Shown in pieces: positions 6,761 to 16,141 of a stretch of DNA of 64,000 bases (position 1 is its first letter; each line of letters opens with the position of its first letter). The notes beneath the pieces were generated by a model, which saw nothing but the letters and a program-made list of their open reading frames with translations, ran no database searches and was not told the DNA's origin. The stretch is from assembly GCA_030066015.1 (NCBI GenBank), contig JASJCL010000016.1, positions 24,578 through 88,577 of the forward strand, in the 5' to 3' direction. The position numbers and the translations under genes are program-made. Origin of the DNA: Desulfosarcinaceae bacterium. GTDB lineage: Bacteria; Desulfobacterota; Desulfobacteria; Desulfobacterales; Desulfosarcinaceae.

Positions 6761-8191
6761 ATGATAACAAGATCCAGCGAAACTTACCAGGGGTTGCGGC
6801 CCAAAGACGCCGAAATGATCTTTGGGGCCATCATGCAGCACTCCAAGGATGGTCTCTTCGTCACCGATCACCGTGGCGTGGTGGTCATGGTGAACCGGGC
6901 CACCGAAGAGATGTGCGCCATCGAGGCCAAGCAGATCCTCGGCCGCAATGTGCGCGATCTGGTTAGGGAAGGCTTCTGGGACCCTTCGGTCTCCCTGGAA
7001 GTGATTCGAAAGCGTCGCACCATCTCCTTGATTCAAACCACCCGCCGCCAGAAGCGCCTCCTTTCCACCGGCATCCCCATCTTTGACAACGAGGGCGAGC
7101 TGCGCTTCGTCATCGTCAACGATCGCGACATCAGCTTCATCAGCACGACACTGGAGATTCTTGAAGCGGAGGAGATCACCGGCGAAGGGGTGCGTTTTGA
7201 ACTGAGCGAGCTGGGGCTCGCAGCGGCCGAGATGGAGGGGCTGGTGGTGCGCAGCGACCGCATGGCCGAGGTGTTGCGAACCGCCGTGAGAGCAGCCCGC
7301 TTCGACATTCCCTTGGTGATCTCGGGAGAATCCGGGGTGGGCAAATCGATGCTGGCCCGCCTGGTGCACCACCTCTCCCAGCGGCGCAACGGCCCCTTTA
7401 TGGATCTCAACTGCGGTGCCATCGCTCCCAACCTGCTCGAATCGGAGCTCTTCGGTCACGAGAAGGGTGCCTTTACCGGCGCCGCCGCCAGCGGGAAGAA
7501 GGGCCTATTTGAGATGGCCCACCAAGGCACCCTCTTCCTCGATGAAATCGGCGATGTTCCCCTGGCGCTACAGGTGAAACTGCTCAAGTTTCTGGAAAGC
7601 AAAACCCTCATACGGGTCGGTGGCGTGGCGCCCATCGCCATCGACACGCGTATCGTCGCCGCCACCAACCACGACCTCGAGGCCTTGGTGGCAGACGGCG
7701 GATTCCGTGCCGATCTCTTCTTCCGTCTCAATGTGGTGCCCATCGAAATCCCCCCCCTGCGGGAACGTCCCGAGGAGATCGAGGATCTGACCCGGCACTT
7801 TCTGGAACGCTTCAACACCGAGTTCGGCACCCACAAGGTGATCACTAAGAGCGCCCGCCTGACCCTCTGTGACTACAGCTTCCCCGGGAACGTACGCGAA
7901 CTGGAGAATCTCATCAAGCGGCTGGTCACGATGACCGAAGGGGACTTCATCCGCATCAAACATCTCCCCGAGATGCTGCTCAAATCGCGCCCCTGCGATG
8001 ACGACGGCTCCGGGGAGGCGCTGGGCACCTACCAGGAGGAGGTGGCCGCCTTCGAACGCCGCATCATCCTGAAGGCCATCGAGAAGCATGGCAGTCAGCG
8101 TAAGGCCGCCCAGGCCTTGGGCCTGAGCCAGTCGACCCTCTCGCGCAAGCTCAAGGCCAGTGCGCCGGGACCAGGGGTGGTGCACGACTGA
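6761..8191 (+). CDS. PAS / sigma-54 enhancer-binding activator
   Basis: A 476-residue transcription activator. An N-terminal PAS domain (about residues 20-125, with DGLFVTDHRGVVVMVN) replaces a receiver, so the protein senses a small molecule or redox state directly. The AAA+ domain (about 165-395) has Walker A GESGVGKS near residue 188, GAFTGA near 236 for contact with sigma-54, and Walker B LFLDEIG. A Fis-type HTH closes the protein (about 428-465, KAAQALGLSQSTLSRKL). The gene lies directly upstream of a perfect sigma-54 promoter at 8431 that drives the dimethylglycine-dehydrogenase-like gene, its probable target. The ribosome binding site at 6761 is poor, so the start is uncertain. Confidence 0.92.
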   Translation: MITRSSETYQGLRPKDAEMIFGAIMQHSKDGLFVTDHRGVVVMVNRATEEMCAIEAKQILGRNVRDLVREGFWDPSVSLEVIRKRRTISLIQTTRRQKRLLSTGIPIFDNEGELRFVIVNDRDISFISTTLEILEAEEITGEGVRFELSELGLAAAEMEGLVVRSDRMAEVLRTAVRAARFDIPLVISGESGVGKSMLARLVHHLSQRRNGPFMDLNCGAIAPNLLESELFGHEKGAFTGAAASGKKGLFEMAHQGTLFLDEIGDVPLALQVKLLKFLESKTLIRVGGVAPIAIDTRIVAATNHDLEALVADGGFRADLFFRLNVVPIEIPPLRERPEEIEDLTRHFLERFNTEFGTHKVITKSARLTLCDYSFPGNVRELENLIKRLVTMTEGDFIRIKHLPEMLLKSRPCDDDGSGEALGTYQEEVAAFERRIILKAIEKHGSQRKAAQALGLSQSTLSRKLKASAPGPGVVHD

Positions 8192-8568
8192 ATTTCGTCC
8201 GTGAAGTTTCTCCAGCCGGGGCAACCAATACTGATTCATCTATGCATCACCCGCCCGGCTTCTGATGTCGGCCTGCATCACTCCGCGGCCCAGCCGCCGG
8301 CGCAAGCGCCCCCCACACCACCGAACCGCCGGTCTACGGTTCGTCGGAATGAGGTCAACGGCCTTATTTATTTGAAGATCCCCACGCGGTTGCGTTCCCG
8401 CCCCAGCTTCGCTTGAAACAGAGCGAACGCTGGCACATGCCTTGCTCAAAGGGGAAGCGAAGCCAGTTGTCAGGTTGCGAGGACAGCAGCTGCCTGGCGC
8501 GTGTCTCTAATTCTAATCAGGTCCCCACCCCAAGTATAAACAACTTCCCAGCAAGAAGGAGAACGCTT
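8192..8568 (+). promoter_or_regulatory. control region of the dehydrogenase-ETF operon
   Basis: A 377-base region after the activator gene. It contains a dyad CGAACCG-N8-CGGTTCG at 8322-8343, about 90 bases upstream of the sigma-54 promoter at 8431-8445: the usual distance for an activator binding site. The remaining 120 bases to the ATG would be leader RNA. The dyad's role is inferred from position. Confidence 0.55.
8431..8445 (+). promoter_or_regulatory. sigma-54 promoter (perfect -24/-12)
   Basis: TGGCAC-ATGCC-TTGC matches the sigma-54 consensus TGGCAC-N5-TTGC at every conserved base. It points toward the dimethylglycine-dehydrogenase-like gene at 8569 and lies just after a gene for a sigma-54 activator. 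Confidence 0.85.
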
Positions 8569-11016
8569 ATGTCATCGCCCATCCCCACTCAGGCCCAGGT
8601 CGTCGTCATCGGCGGCGGGATCGTCGGTTGCTCCACCGCCTATCACCTGACGAAAGTCGGCTTCACCGATGTCGTGCTGCTGGAGCGCAAGGAGATCGCC
8701 TCGGGCACCACCTGGGCGGCGGCCGGGCTCCTGGCCCAGCTGCGCCAAAATCAGGAGATGACCAACCTGGCCAAGTATGCCCTGGAATGCTACGGCCGAC
8801 TGGAGGAGGAGACTGGTGTGGCCACGGGCTTCAAGATGAACGGCGCCATCGGCGTCTGCCAGACCGAGGACCGCCGCCGTGAGTGGCTGCGCGGGGCCGC
8901 CATGGCGGCCAATTTCGGTGTGGAGATGGTCGAGATCAGCATGAAGGAAGCCGAGGAGATGGTTCCCGGCATGGCCACCGACGACCTGGTGGCGGCCTTC
9001 TATCTGCCCAATGACGGTATCACCGATCCGGTGGGCACAGCCCAGGCCCTGGCCAGGGGCGCCAAGATGGGTGGGGCCCAGATCATCGAAGGGGTCAAGG
9101 TCACCGGCATCCAGGTGGAGAAGGGAGTGATCACGGGTGTCAGCACCGACCAGGGCGATATCAAAGCCGAATATGTGGTGGCCTGCGCCGGCATGTGGAG
9201 CCGAGCCCTGGGCCAGAAGATCGGTGTCAGCCTGCCGCTGCTGGCCGCCGAGCACATGCACGCCATCACCCTGCCCATCGAGGGGCTCAAGAAAAGCTTC
9301 CCCACCGTGCGGGATTTCGACGGTTACTCCTACTTCAAAGAGGAGTCGGGCGGCATCCTGCTCGGTGGATTCGAACCCGTGGCCAAGCCCTGGGGCATGG
9401 ACGGCATTCCCGAAGAGTTCAAGTTCAGCGAACTGAGCGAGGACTGGGACCAGTTCGAGCTCTTCCTCGAGTGCGGCTTCAAACGCTTCCCCGTCCTGGA
9501 GACCGCCCAGATCCGCCACCTCTCGGTCGTGCCGGAAAGCTTCACGCCGGACAACGCTTTCATGATCGGTGAGGCCCCCGGGGTGAAGAACTTCTTCGTG
9601 GGCTGCGGCATGAACTCGGTGGGCATCGCCGGTGCGGCCGGTGTTGGCCGGGCTCTGTCCCAGTGGGTGGCCCAGGGTTATCCTGAAGAGCAGCTCTGGC
9701 CGGTGGATGTGCGCCGCTGGTTCCCCTGGCAGCAGAACATCCACTACCTGGAGAAACGCATCACCGAATCGGTCGGCATCCTGTATGAACACCACTATCC
9801 CAATCGCCAGCGCACCACCGCCCGCCCGGTGATCATGAGCCCCATCCACGACCGCCTCAGAGAGAACGGTGCCGCCTTCAGCATGATCGCCGGCTGGGAA
9901 CGGGCCGACTGGTTCGCCCCCACAGGAGTGGCGCCGGTTCACGAATACGACTGGCACCATCCCAACTGGTTCGAATACCAGGGGGTTGAACACATGGCCG
10001 TGCGCGACAGTGTCGGCATGTATGACCTGTCCAGCATGGGCAAGTACATCGTCCAGGGCAGGGACGCCGGCAAGCTCCTCCAGCAGCTCTGTTCCAACAA
10101 CATCGACGTCCCCGTGGGCACGGTGGTCTACACCCCCATCCTCAATGAAAAGGGCGGTTTTGAATCCGACCTGACCGTCACCCGCATCAGCGACGAGGAG
10201 TACTTCCTGGTCACCGCCGCCGGCACCACCGTGCGCGACTACGACTTCATCAAACGCCGCATCCCGGAAGACGCCGTCTGCACCATCACCGACGTCACCC
10301 ATGGCTACAGCATGCTGGCCGTCATGGGACCCAATTCCCGCAAGCTCCTGGCCACCCTCACCAAGGAGAACCTCAGCAACGAGGCCTTCCCCTACGCCAC
10401 GGGCAAGTTCATGGATGTGGCCATGGCGCGCCCCCTGGCGATCCGCATCTCTTATGTGGGCGAACTTGGCTGGGAGCTCTACATTCCCACCATGTTCACC
10501 CAGGCGGTCTTCGACGCCATCATGGAAGCCGGCAAGGCCTTTGACCTCAAGCTGGTGGGCATGCAGGCGGTCAACTCCCTGCGCCTGGAGACCGGCTACC
10601 GTCATTGGGAGACCGACATCACCCCCGAAGACACCCCCTACGAGGCCGGTCTGGGCTTCGGTGTCAAGCTCGATAAAGGGGTGTTTACCGGCCGCGATGC
10701 TCTGGTCGCCCAAAAGGCGGCCGGCCCTCTGACCAAACGGATGGCCATGTTCGTCCTCGAGGAGATCGAACCGCGGCTCTACGCCAACGAACCCGTCTAC
10801 CGCGACGGCCAGGTGGTGGGCCAGATCACTAGCGGCGCCTTTGGCTACAAGGTGGGCGCACCGGTGGGAATGGGCTATCTGCACAACGCCGACGGCGTGG
10901 ATGCCCAATGGATCGCTTCCGGAAAGTTCGAAATTATGGTAGAGGGAAAGCTTGTTCCAGCCAAGGCCTCTCTGCGTTCTCCCTACGATCCCCGGAACGA
11001 ACGCACCAAGATGTAG
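8569..11016 (+). CDS. dimethylglycine/sarcosine dehydrogenase-like FAD-GcvT fusion
   Basis: An 815-residue enzyme with an N-terminal DAO-type FAD domain (VVVIGGGIVGCSTAYHL at about residues 9-25) and a C-terminal folate-binding GcvT-like half (from about 430; it includes RLETGYRHWETDITP). This is the layout of dimethylglycine and sarcosine dehydrogenases, which oxidise an N-methyl group, pass the carbon to tetrahydrofolate and reduce ETF. In the mammalian enzymes the FAD-linked His sits in STWHAAG; here the motif is TTWAAAG with Ala50, so covalent FAD attachment by that residue is absent. The ATG at 8569 follows AGAAGGAG. etfB and etfA follow directly, and the sigma-54 promoter at 8431 precedes it. 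Whether dimethylglycine, sarcosine or another amine is the substrate is not decided by sequence. Confidence 0.88.
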   Translation: MSSPIPTQAQVVVIGGGIVGCSTAYHLTKVGFTDVVLLERKEIASGTTWAAAGLLAQLRQNQEMTNLAKYALECYGRLEEETGVATGFKMNGAIGVCQTEDRRREWLRGAAMAANFGVEMVEISMKEAEEMVPGMATDDLVAAFYLPNDGITDPVGTAQALARGAKMGGAQIIEGVKVTGIQVEKGVITGVSTDQGDIKAEYVVACAGMWSRALGQKIGVSLPLLAAEHMHAITLPIEGLKKSFPTVRDFDGYSYFKEESGGILLGGFEPVAKPWGMDGIPEEFKFSELSEDWDQFELFLECGFKRFPVLETAQIRHLSVVPESFTPDNAFMIGEAPGVKNFFVGCGMNSVGIAGAAGVGRALSQWVAQGYPEEQLWPVDVRRWFPWQQNIHYLEKRITESVGILYEHHYPNRQRTTARPVIMSPIHDRLRENGAAFSMIAGWERADWFAPTGVAPVHEYDWHHPNWFEYQGVEHMAVRDSVGMYDLSSMGKYIVQGRDAGKLLQQLCSNNIDVPVGTVVYTPILNEKGGFESDLTVTRISDEEYFLVTAAGTTVRDYDFIKRRIPEDAVCTITDVTHGYSMLAVMGPNSRKLLATLTKENLSNEAFPYATGKFMDVAMARPLAIRISYVGELGWELYIPTMFTQAVFDAIMEAGKAFDLKLVGMQAVNSLRLETGYRHWETDITPEDTPYEAGLGFGVKLDKGVFTGRDALVAQKAAGPLTKRMAMFVLEEIEPRLYANEPVYRDGQVVGQITSGAFGYKVGAPVGMGYLHNADGVDAQWIASGKFEIMVEGKLVPAKASLRSPYDPRNERTKM

Positions 11017-11063
11017 GCCGCTGAATCAATCCCTACCCGCGACACCAGCGGGGACGTGACCTG

Positions 11064-11100
11064 CGCCGGTGAGAGGCGAGCCTCCGCCGCGTCACCGGCG
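11064..11100 (+). promoter_or_regulatory. strong hairpin between dehydrogenase and etfB
   Basis: CGCCGGTGA (11064-11072) pairs perfectly with TCACCGGCG (11092-11100), with an inner GAGG/CCTC pairing. No T run follows, and etfB starts 24 bases on, so this looks like an mRNA-stability or partial attenuation element rather than a terminator. Confidence 0.5.
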
Positions 11101-11123
11101 GCCAACCTTACAGGAGATCGACC

Positions 11124-11915
11124 GTGAATATCATTGTACTCGTCAAGCAGGTACCGGACACCGAGTCACTGCTGGAGGTGGACACCGCCAACGCCACCGT
11201 GAATACCCAGAACGTCAAGTGGATCATCAACCCCTATGATGAATACGCCATTGAAGAGGCGCTCCAGATAAAGGAGGCCAAGGGAGCGGGCAGCGTTACG
11301 GTCGTGGCTGTGGGCCCGGATCGCAGCGAACAGGCCCTGCGCACTGCCCTGGCCATGGGCGCAGACACCGCCGTCCTGGTGAACGATGCGGCCGCCGAGG
11401 GCAGCGACGCCCTGGGCATCGCCAAGGTGCTGGCCGGCGTCATTAAAGAGATGCCGTACGACCTGGTCATCGCCGGCGTGCGGGCGGTGGACGACGATGG
11501 CTACCAGGTCCCCGCCGCCGTGGCCGAATACCTGGAGCTGCCGCTGGTGACCGCCGTCATAAAACAGGAGCTGGGAGAGGGCAAAATCACCTGCCACCAG
11601 CTGGTGGAGGGCGGCAGCCTCGTGGTGGAAGCGCCCCTGCCCATGCTCTTCACTGCCCAAAAGGGGCTCAACGAACCGCGCTACGCCTCCTTGCCCAACA
11701 TCATGAAGGCCAAGAAAAAGCCCCTTGAGAAGAAGCGCCTGGCCGACATCGGTCTGGATGCCGCTTTGGTCGGCACCGGCAGCGCCAAAGTCGCCATCTC
11801 CGCCCTGGCCCTGCCCCCCGAGCGTAAAGGGGGCAAGATGGTGACCGGCGACACGCCCGAGGCCCTGGCCGCCGAGTTGGTGCGGCTGCTAAAGGAAGAG
11901 GCCGAAGTTTTATAG
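11124..11915 (+). CDS. etfB: electron transfer flavoprotein beta subunit
   Basis: A 263-residue ETF beta subunit (normal length 250-265). It begins with MNIIVLVKQVPDT, has INPYDEYAIEEAL, and carries the AMP-site pattern AGVRAVDDDGYQVPAAVAEYL at about residues 116-136. It forms the heterodimer with EtfA and accepts electrons from the upstream dehydrogenase for transfer to ETF:quinone oxidoreductase or another membrane acceptor. It has a good ribosome binding site (CAGGAG) before the ATG. It sits 107 bases after the dehydrogenase and 103 bases before etfA, consistent with one operon. Confidence 0.95.
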   Translation: MNIIVLVKQVPDTESLLEVDTANATVNTQNVKWIINPYDEYAIEEALQIKEAKGAGSVTVVAVGPDRSEQALRTALAMGADTAVLVNDAAAEGSDALGIAKVLAGVIKEMPYDLVIAGVRAVDDDGYQVPAAVAEYLELPLVTAVIKQELGEGKITCHQLVEGGSLVVEAPLPMLFTAQKGLNEPRYASLPNIMKAKKKPLEKKRLADIGLDAALVGTGSAKVAISALALPPERKGGKMVTGDTPEALAAELVRLLKEEAEVL

Positions 11916-12018
11916 GCCGTGGGCCACTAAAACTTCGGCCCTTTCGAACCTGATGAAGACTTCTTCTGGCAAGACAAAAAGATTTCAACCGTTCCAAGTG
12001 CAACGATGGAGATAGATT

Positions 12019-12987
12019 ATGGCTTCAGGCGTATTTGTGTTTGCGGAACAAGTGGACAATGGTTTCAAGAAGAGTACCCTCGAGGCGGTGAGCGAAGGCC
12101 GCCGGCTGGCCGACGCCCTGGGTGAGCCCCTCTGCGCCATGGTGATGGGCGGCGGGATCGCTGAATTGGCGGGCGGGCTGGGCACTTACGGCGTGGACAA
12201 GGTGCTGGCGTCCGACGACACGGCCCTGATCGATTTTGCCGCGGATGCCTACACCCAGACCCTCCACCAGGCGATCCAGGAGATGGGCCCCCGGGTGGTC
12301 CTTGCCGCAGCCACGGTGACCGGCAAGGAGCTATTCGCCCGTCTGGCCGCCAAACTGGACACCGGCCTGGCCATGGAGTGCAGCGACTTGGCCATGGATG
12401 GCGATGCGCTCAGTGCCAAACGCAGCCTCTACGGTGGAAAGGTGATCGCCACCGTCACGGTCCAGGGAAGCCCCATGCTGGCCACCCTGCGGCCCAATGT
12501 TTCAGATGTGGTAGAAGCACCCAAGACGGCCGAGGTGGTCAGCATGGCGCCCGTCACCAGCGGGGGCCGCACCCAGGTGGTGGACAAGCAGTTGGAGAGC
12601 GGCGGGAAGGTCGAACTCACCGAGGCCAATTTCGTCGTCTCCGGCGGCCGCGGCATGGGCGGCCCGGATTATAGCCTCCTGGAAGAGCTGGCCAAATCTC
12701 TGGGTGGCGCCGTGGGGGCCTCGCGCAACGCCGTGGACGAAGGCTGGCGCCCGGTATCCGATCAGGTGGGCCAGACCGGCAAGGTGGTCTCGCCGAAAGT
12801 ATACTTCGCCTGTGGCATCAGCGGCGCCATCCAACATGTGGCCGGCATCCGTACCTCCGACGTCATTGTGGCGATCAATAAGGACGATGACGCTCCCATC
12901 TTCCGCATCGCCGACTACGGCGTCAAGGGGGACCTCAACGAGGTGGTCCCCGCCATCATCGCGGAGGTGAAGAAGTTGAAGGGATAG
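12019..12987 (+). CDS. etfA: electron transfer flavoprotein alpha subunit
   Basis: A 322-residue ETF alpha subunit with the C-terminal FAD domain: VSGGRGMGG (about residues 210-218), the SRNAVDEGW segment, [20 protein letters not shown] (about 253-272) and the [11 protein letters not shown] turn (about 290-300). It holds the FAD that takes electrons from the dehydrogenase. There is no N-terminal ferredoxin domain of the kind seen in some anaerobic EtfA proteins. The reading frame ends in TAG, 31 bases before a clear terminator, which marks the end of the dehydrogenase-ETF operon. Confidence 0.95.
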   Translation: MASGVFVFAEQVDNGFKKSTLEAVSEGRRLADALGEPLCAMVMGGGIAELAGGLGTYGVDKVLASDDTALIDFAADAYTQTLHQAIQEMGPRVVLAAATVTGKELFARLAAKLDTGLAMECSDLAMDGDALSAKRSLYGGKVIATVTVQGSPMLATLRPNVSDVVEAPKTAEVVSMAPVTSGGRTQVVDKQLESGGKVELTEANFVVSGGRGMGGPDYSLLEELAKSLGGAVGASRNAVDEGWRPVSDQVGQTGKVVSPKVYFACGISGAIQHVAGIRTSDVIVAINKDDDAPIFRIADYGVKGDLNEVVPAIIAEVKKLKG

Positions 12988-13020
12988 CGTCGTACCAGGC
13001 CATCACCAGCGAACATAAAG

Positions 13021-13057
13021 GGGAGGCCAGCCTTGCGTAAAGGCTGCCTCCCTTTTT
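13021..13057 (+). terminator. intrinsic terminator after etfA
   Basis: GGGAGGCCAGCCTT (13021-13034) pairs with AAGGCTGCCTCCC (13040-13052) with a single bulged C, followed by TTTTT. This is a strong rho-independent terminator closing the rightward operon. Confidence 0.9.
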
Positions 13058-13145
13058 ACGTCCGTGGTGGGCATTGATAACCGCGCTAGCGCAGGATAGT
13101 TCAGTGGCGCAAACAGGGTGCACCAGTGTTTCCGCTGAAGAGCCT

Positions 13146-14657
13146 TTATGGCAGCACCAATCGGCCTTCACCCGAGGCCGTTGGATCGGTCCGAATCTGC
13201 CAATGGTGCCGTGCCAAAGCAGCCAGAAATCGACGGTCATGGCTGACCAGCAGCAACCCGCAGGGGGCGTCGGCGAGCACCGCCTCCAGACAGGAGATCG
13301 ACGGCAGGTCGAGGTGATTGGTCGGTTCGTCCATGATGATGAGATGAGGGGTTCGTATGATCCCCATGGCAAGCAGCGTCTTGCGGATCTCTCCCGGGCT
13401 TGGGGTAGTGCTCTCCAAAAGCCGCCTGGGCCGAGATCCCAGCCGGCTGACGATGGTCATCAGCTGCCCCAGTCTTTCGCCGGAAAGTGCTCTTGCGCTG
13501 GCCAGGATATCCCGTGCGGTCTGCTTGTCGATCTCCTGGGGCAGGAAGATAAGACGATCCGCATCCACGTTGAGGGAGCGGACGATACGGTCGATCAGGC
13601 GACTCTTCCCACTTCCATTGGGGCCTGAAAGTGCGATGCGGTCATCGGGCCGCATCGACAGCTCGGGATAGTGAAGCCAGCGATCGCTGCCGAGGTGCAG
13701 TGATCCCGCCGGTAGCTGAAAAAGAGTATTGCGTCGGGAAGTGGCCCCTGGCAACCAGACCCCCAGCGTATGCCGTTTCTTTACCCGAAGATCGTTAAGG
13801 GTCGCTTGCGCCTGCTTGAGACGACCGCCGATCTGGCGCAGGCGTCTACCGGCCGCGCCGTCCTTGCCGCTGAGGCGCGCCAGATGGATCTTGCTGCGCG
13901 TGTCATGGTCGCGTCTTGTCACGCCTCGCTTGGAGCGTTTTCGATCTGCCTGCGAGGCCGCTTCCCGGCGTTTGGTTGCCTCCCGCTTCAGCTTGGCGAG
14001 CTTCTGCTTGGCATGACGTTGGCGGCGATGGGCAGCCAATCGCTCCCTTTCTGCCTGCTGCAAGGCTTGGGTGTACCCGCCAGGTCGCAGGATGGCATCG
14101 GGTGGCTCCAGCATTAGACACTGGCGGCACAGGCCGTCGAGCAGGCGGCGGTCATGACTCACCAGGATGCCGACCCCCTGAAAATGTAACAGCGCCGAAT
14201 AGATCTGGTCTTGCGCTTCGAGATCGAGGTGGTTGGTGGGTTCATCCAGAGCCAGAGCCTGGGGTCCCCGCCACAGGGCGACGGCAATCTGGGCCCTTTT
14301 GCGCTCGCCGTGGCTGAGTGAATCCCAGCGCCGGTGCCAGTCATCCTGGATGCCGAGCCGGCCTCGGATTTCAAGTGCATCTCCCGTTGCGGCCACCATC
14401 AAGGCGGTTAGATGGGCAGGGGCGGAATCGGTCCGCTGCCGGCAGTAGAGTGCCGTGGCAGGCCTCACCACCCGTCCCTGCTGGGGATGCAGCCGTCCGG
14501 TGGCGAGTTTCAGCAAGGTGCTCTTGCCGGTGCCATTGGCACCGACGACACCTGTCCAACCAGACGGGAAGTGGACCGACAGATGGGAGAAAAGCGGGCG
14601 GGTGGCCCCATCAAAGGTAAAGGAGAGATTCTGGATCTGAATGGATGGTATGCGCAT
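13146..14657 (-). CDS. ABC-F family ATPase
   Basis: A 503-residue soluble protein with two ABC ATPase domains and no membrane segment. Domain 1 has GANGTGKST, an LSHGE signature and LALDEPTNHLDLEA. Domain 2 has GPNGSGKS, a weakened signature (TPSPGEIRK) and IIMDEPTNHLDLPS. Between them lies a basic, coiled linker (about residues 215-300) rich in Arg and Lys, as expected for a ribosome-binding ABC-F protein. Members act in translation or antibiotic protection; which applies here is unknown. The ATG at 14657 follows GGGGG; an upstream in-frame extension to 14723 is less likely. It converges with the etf operon. Confidence 0.9.
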   Translation of the reverse strand: MRIPSIQIQNLSFTFDGATRPLFSHLSVHFPSGWTGVVGANGTGKSTLLKLATGRLHPQQGRVVRPATALYCRQRTDSAPAHLTALMVAATGDALEIRGRLGIQDDWHRRWDSLSHGERKRAQIAVALWRGPQALALDEPTNHLDLEAQDQIYSALLHFQGVGILVSHDRRLLDGLCRQCLMLEPPDAILRPGGYTQALQQAERERLAAHRRQRHAKQKLAKLKREATKRREAASQADRKRSKRGVTRRDHDTRSKIHLARLSGKDGAAGRRLRQIGGRLKQAQATLNDLRVKKRHTLGVWLPGATSRRNTLFQLPAGSLHLGSDRWLHYPELSMRPDDRIALSGPNGSGKSRLIDRIVRSLNVDADRLIFLPQEIDKQTARDILASARALSGERLGQLMTIVSRLGSRPRRLLESTTPSPGEIRKTLLAMGIIRTPHLIIMDEPTNHLDLPSISCLEAVLADAPCGLLLVSHDRRFLAALARHHWQIRTDPTASGEGRLVLP

Positions 14658-15133
14658 GGAAACCCCCAATAAAGCAACGCCGCGGTCGCCCGCGGCGGTT
14701 CCGGTTGAGGCGAGGTCGTTCAAGCATCAAAGGGCGACGGACAGTGACGGGCACCCACCTAGAGATCGGGAAGCAACCGGTCTAGGGCTGCCAAGTAAAT
14801 CTCGCGGTGGGTGATCGGTGCACCTATGGCGATCCTATCGCTTCAACGTGTCTCTCCCGCTTCTTAGGGGGTGGTTGGTGTTGTCTTAAAGGGCGCAGAT
14901 CCCCAAGGTTGCCTACCAATTGCGGGCGTTGCTGTCAATCCGGGTGCCGCCCGATCACCGCGCGCTGCCCAGCGCGGCGCTGCAGGGAAGCGGGTGCAAG
15001 GGCGGCGTCCCTTCGCTGGACAGGCGGCGGCCTGTCTTGAAGTCAACCCGGCGGATTGTTATGATCTAGCGAGTTATGCATCGCTGAAACACCCCGTCCG
15101 TCAATGGTATCACCGCAAGAAAGCGAGGTCGCC
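14658..15133. other. gene-poor region with one promoter
   Basis: A 476-base stretch between the ABC-F gene and the desulfhydrase-like gene. I find no coding frame with recognisable motifs. Its right end holds the sigma-70 promoter listed at 15037-15065. Confidence 0.4.
15037..15065 (+). promoter_or_regulatory. sigma-70 promoter candidate
   Basis: TTGAAG (15037-15042) and TATGAT (15060-15065) are separated by exactly 17 bases, a good match to TTGACA/TATAAT. It lies about 70 bases upstream of the desulfhydrase-like start. Confidence 0.6.
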
Positions 15134-16141
15134 ATGTCGCCTGACCATTCCCTTTCACAGGCCCGCAGGTTTTCTTTGGGATTTTTCCCGACCCCCCTGG
15201 TGGAGATGAAACGCCTCAGTGCCGAACTGGGCGGCCCCCGACTGTTCATCAAACGCGACGATCAGACCGGCCTGGCCTTCGGCGGCAACAAAACCCGCAA
15301 GCTGGAGTATTTGGTGGGAGAGGCCCTCGCCAAAGGCTGTGACACCTTGGTCAGCGGCGGAGCAGCCCAAAGCAACCATTGCCGCCAGACGGCCGCGGCG
15401 GCCTGTGCCGCCGGGTTGGGCTGCCATCTGGCATTGGGGGGCGAGGCACCCGATGTCCCCGAGGGCAATCTGCTCCTGGACACCCTTTTGGGCGCCGAGA
15501 TCCACTGGGGGGGCCCCCATCGCAAAGGTGAACAGATCCCCGACATCGTCAACCAGCTGGTGTCCGAGGGCAAGCACCCCTACCGCGTGCCCTACGGCGG
15601 CTCCAACACCACCGGCGCCGTCGGCTTTGTGGCCGCCATGGGCGAGCTCAAGGCGCAATTGACCCAGTTGCAGCAGAGCCTCACCCACATTCTCTTCGCC
15701 TCCAGCAGCGGCGGCACCCAGGCCGGTTTGCTGGTGGGGGCTCGCCTCTTCGGTATGGGGGCCAAAGTGATCGGCATCGGCATCGACAAGGGCGAAGCGG
15801 GTGACGACCCCTTTGAAACCCATGTGCAGGCCCTGGCCAACGCCACCGTGCGACATCTGGGGATCGCGCACCACTTCTCCGCAACGGATGTCATCGTCGA
15901 GAACGACTTCCTGGGCGACGGCTACGGGAAGGTGGGCGAACTGGAGCGCCGGGCGGTCACGCTTACCGCCCGGACCGAAGGAATCCTGCTCGACCCGGTT
16001 TACACCGGGCGGGCCATGGGGGCCCTGATGGCCATGATCGAATCGCAGCAATTGACCCGTGCCGACACAGTGCTCTTTTGGCACACCGGCGGGGCCCCCG
16101 CCCTCTTCCCCTATGCCGCAGACCTGATCGCGCCGGGGTAG
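15134..16141 (+). CDS. D-cysteine desulfhydrase / ACC deaminase family
   Basis: A 335-residue PLP enzyme of the tryptophan-synthase-beta fold. FIKRDDQTGLAFGGNKTRKLEYL at about residues 40-62 contains the PLP lysine in GGNKTRK, followed by SGGAAQSNHCRQTAAAA (about 73-89) and SSSGGTQAG as the phosphate cup. Family members break down D-cysteine to pyruvate, sulfide and ammonia, or deaminate 1-aminocyclopropane-1-carboxylate; the sequence alone does not separate these. I prefer ATG at 15134, with GAGG 7 bases upstream, to the in-frame ATG at 15104. It appears monocistronic with its own sigma-70-like promoter. Confidence 0.88.
   Translation: MSPDHSLSQARRFSLGFFPTPLVEMKRLSAELGGPRLFIKRDDQTGLAFGGNKTRKLEYLVGEALAKGCDTLVSGGAAQSNHCRQTAAAACAAGLGCHLALGGEAPDVPEGNLLLDTLLGAEIHWGGPHRKGEQIPDIVNQLVSEGKHPYRVPYGGSNTTGAVGFVAAMGELKAQLTQLQQSLTHILFASSSGGTQAGLLVGARLFGMGAKVIGIGIDKGEAGDDPFETHVQALANATVRHLGIAHHFSATDVIVENDFLGDGYGKVGELERRAVTLTARTEGILLDPVYTGRAMGALMAMIESQQLTRADTVLFWHTGGAPALFPYAADLIAPG

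Noticed and set aside
8572..10908. 778-codon minus-strand frame
   Set aside because: Antisense shadow of the dimethylglycine-dehydrogenase-like gene, caused by high GC content.
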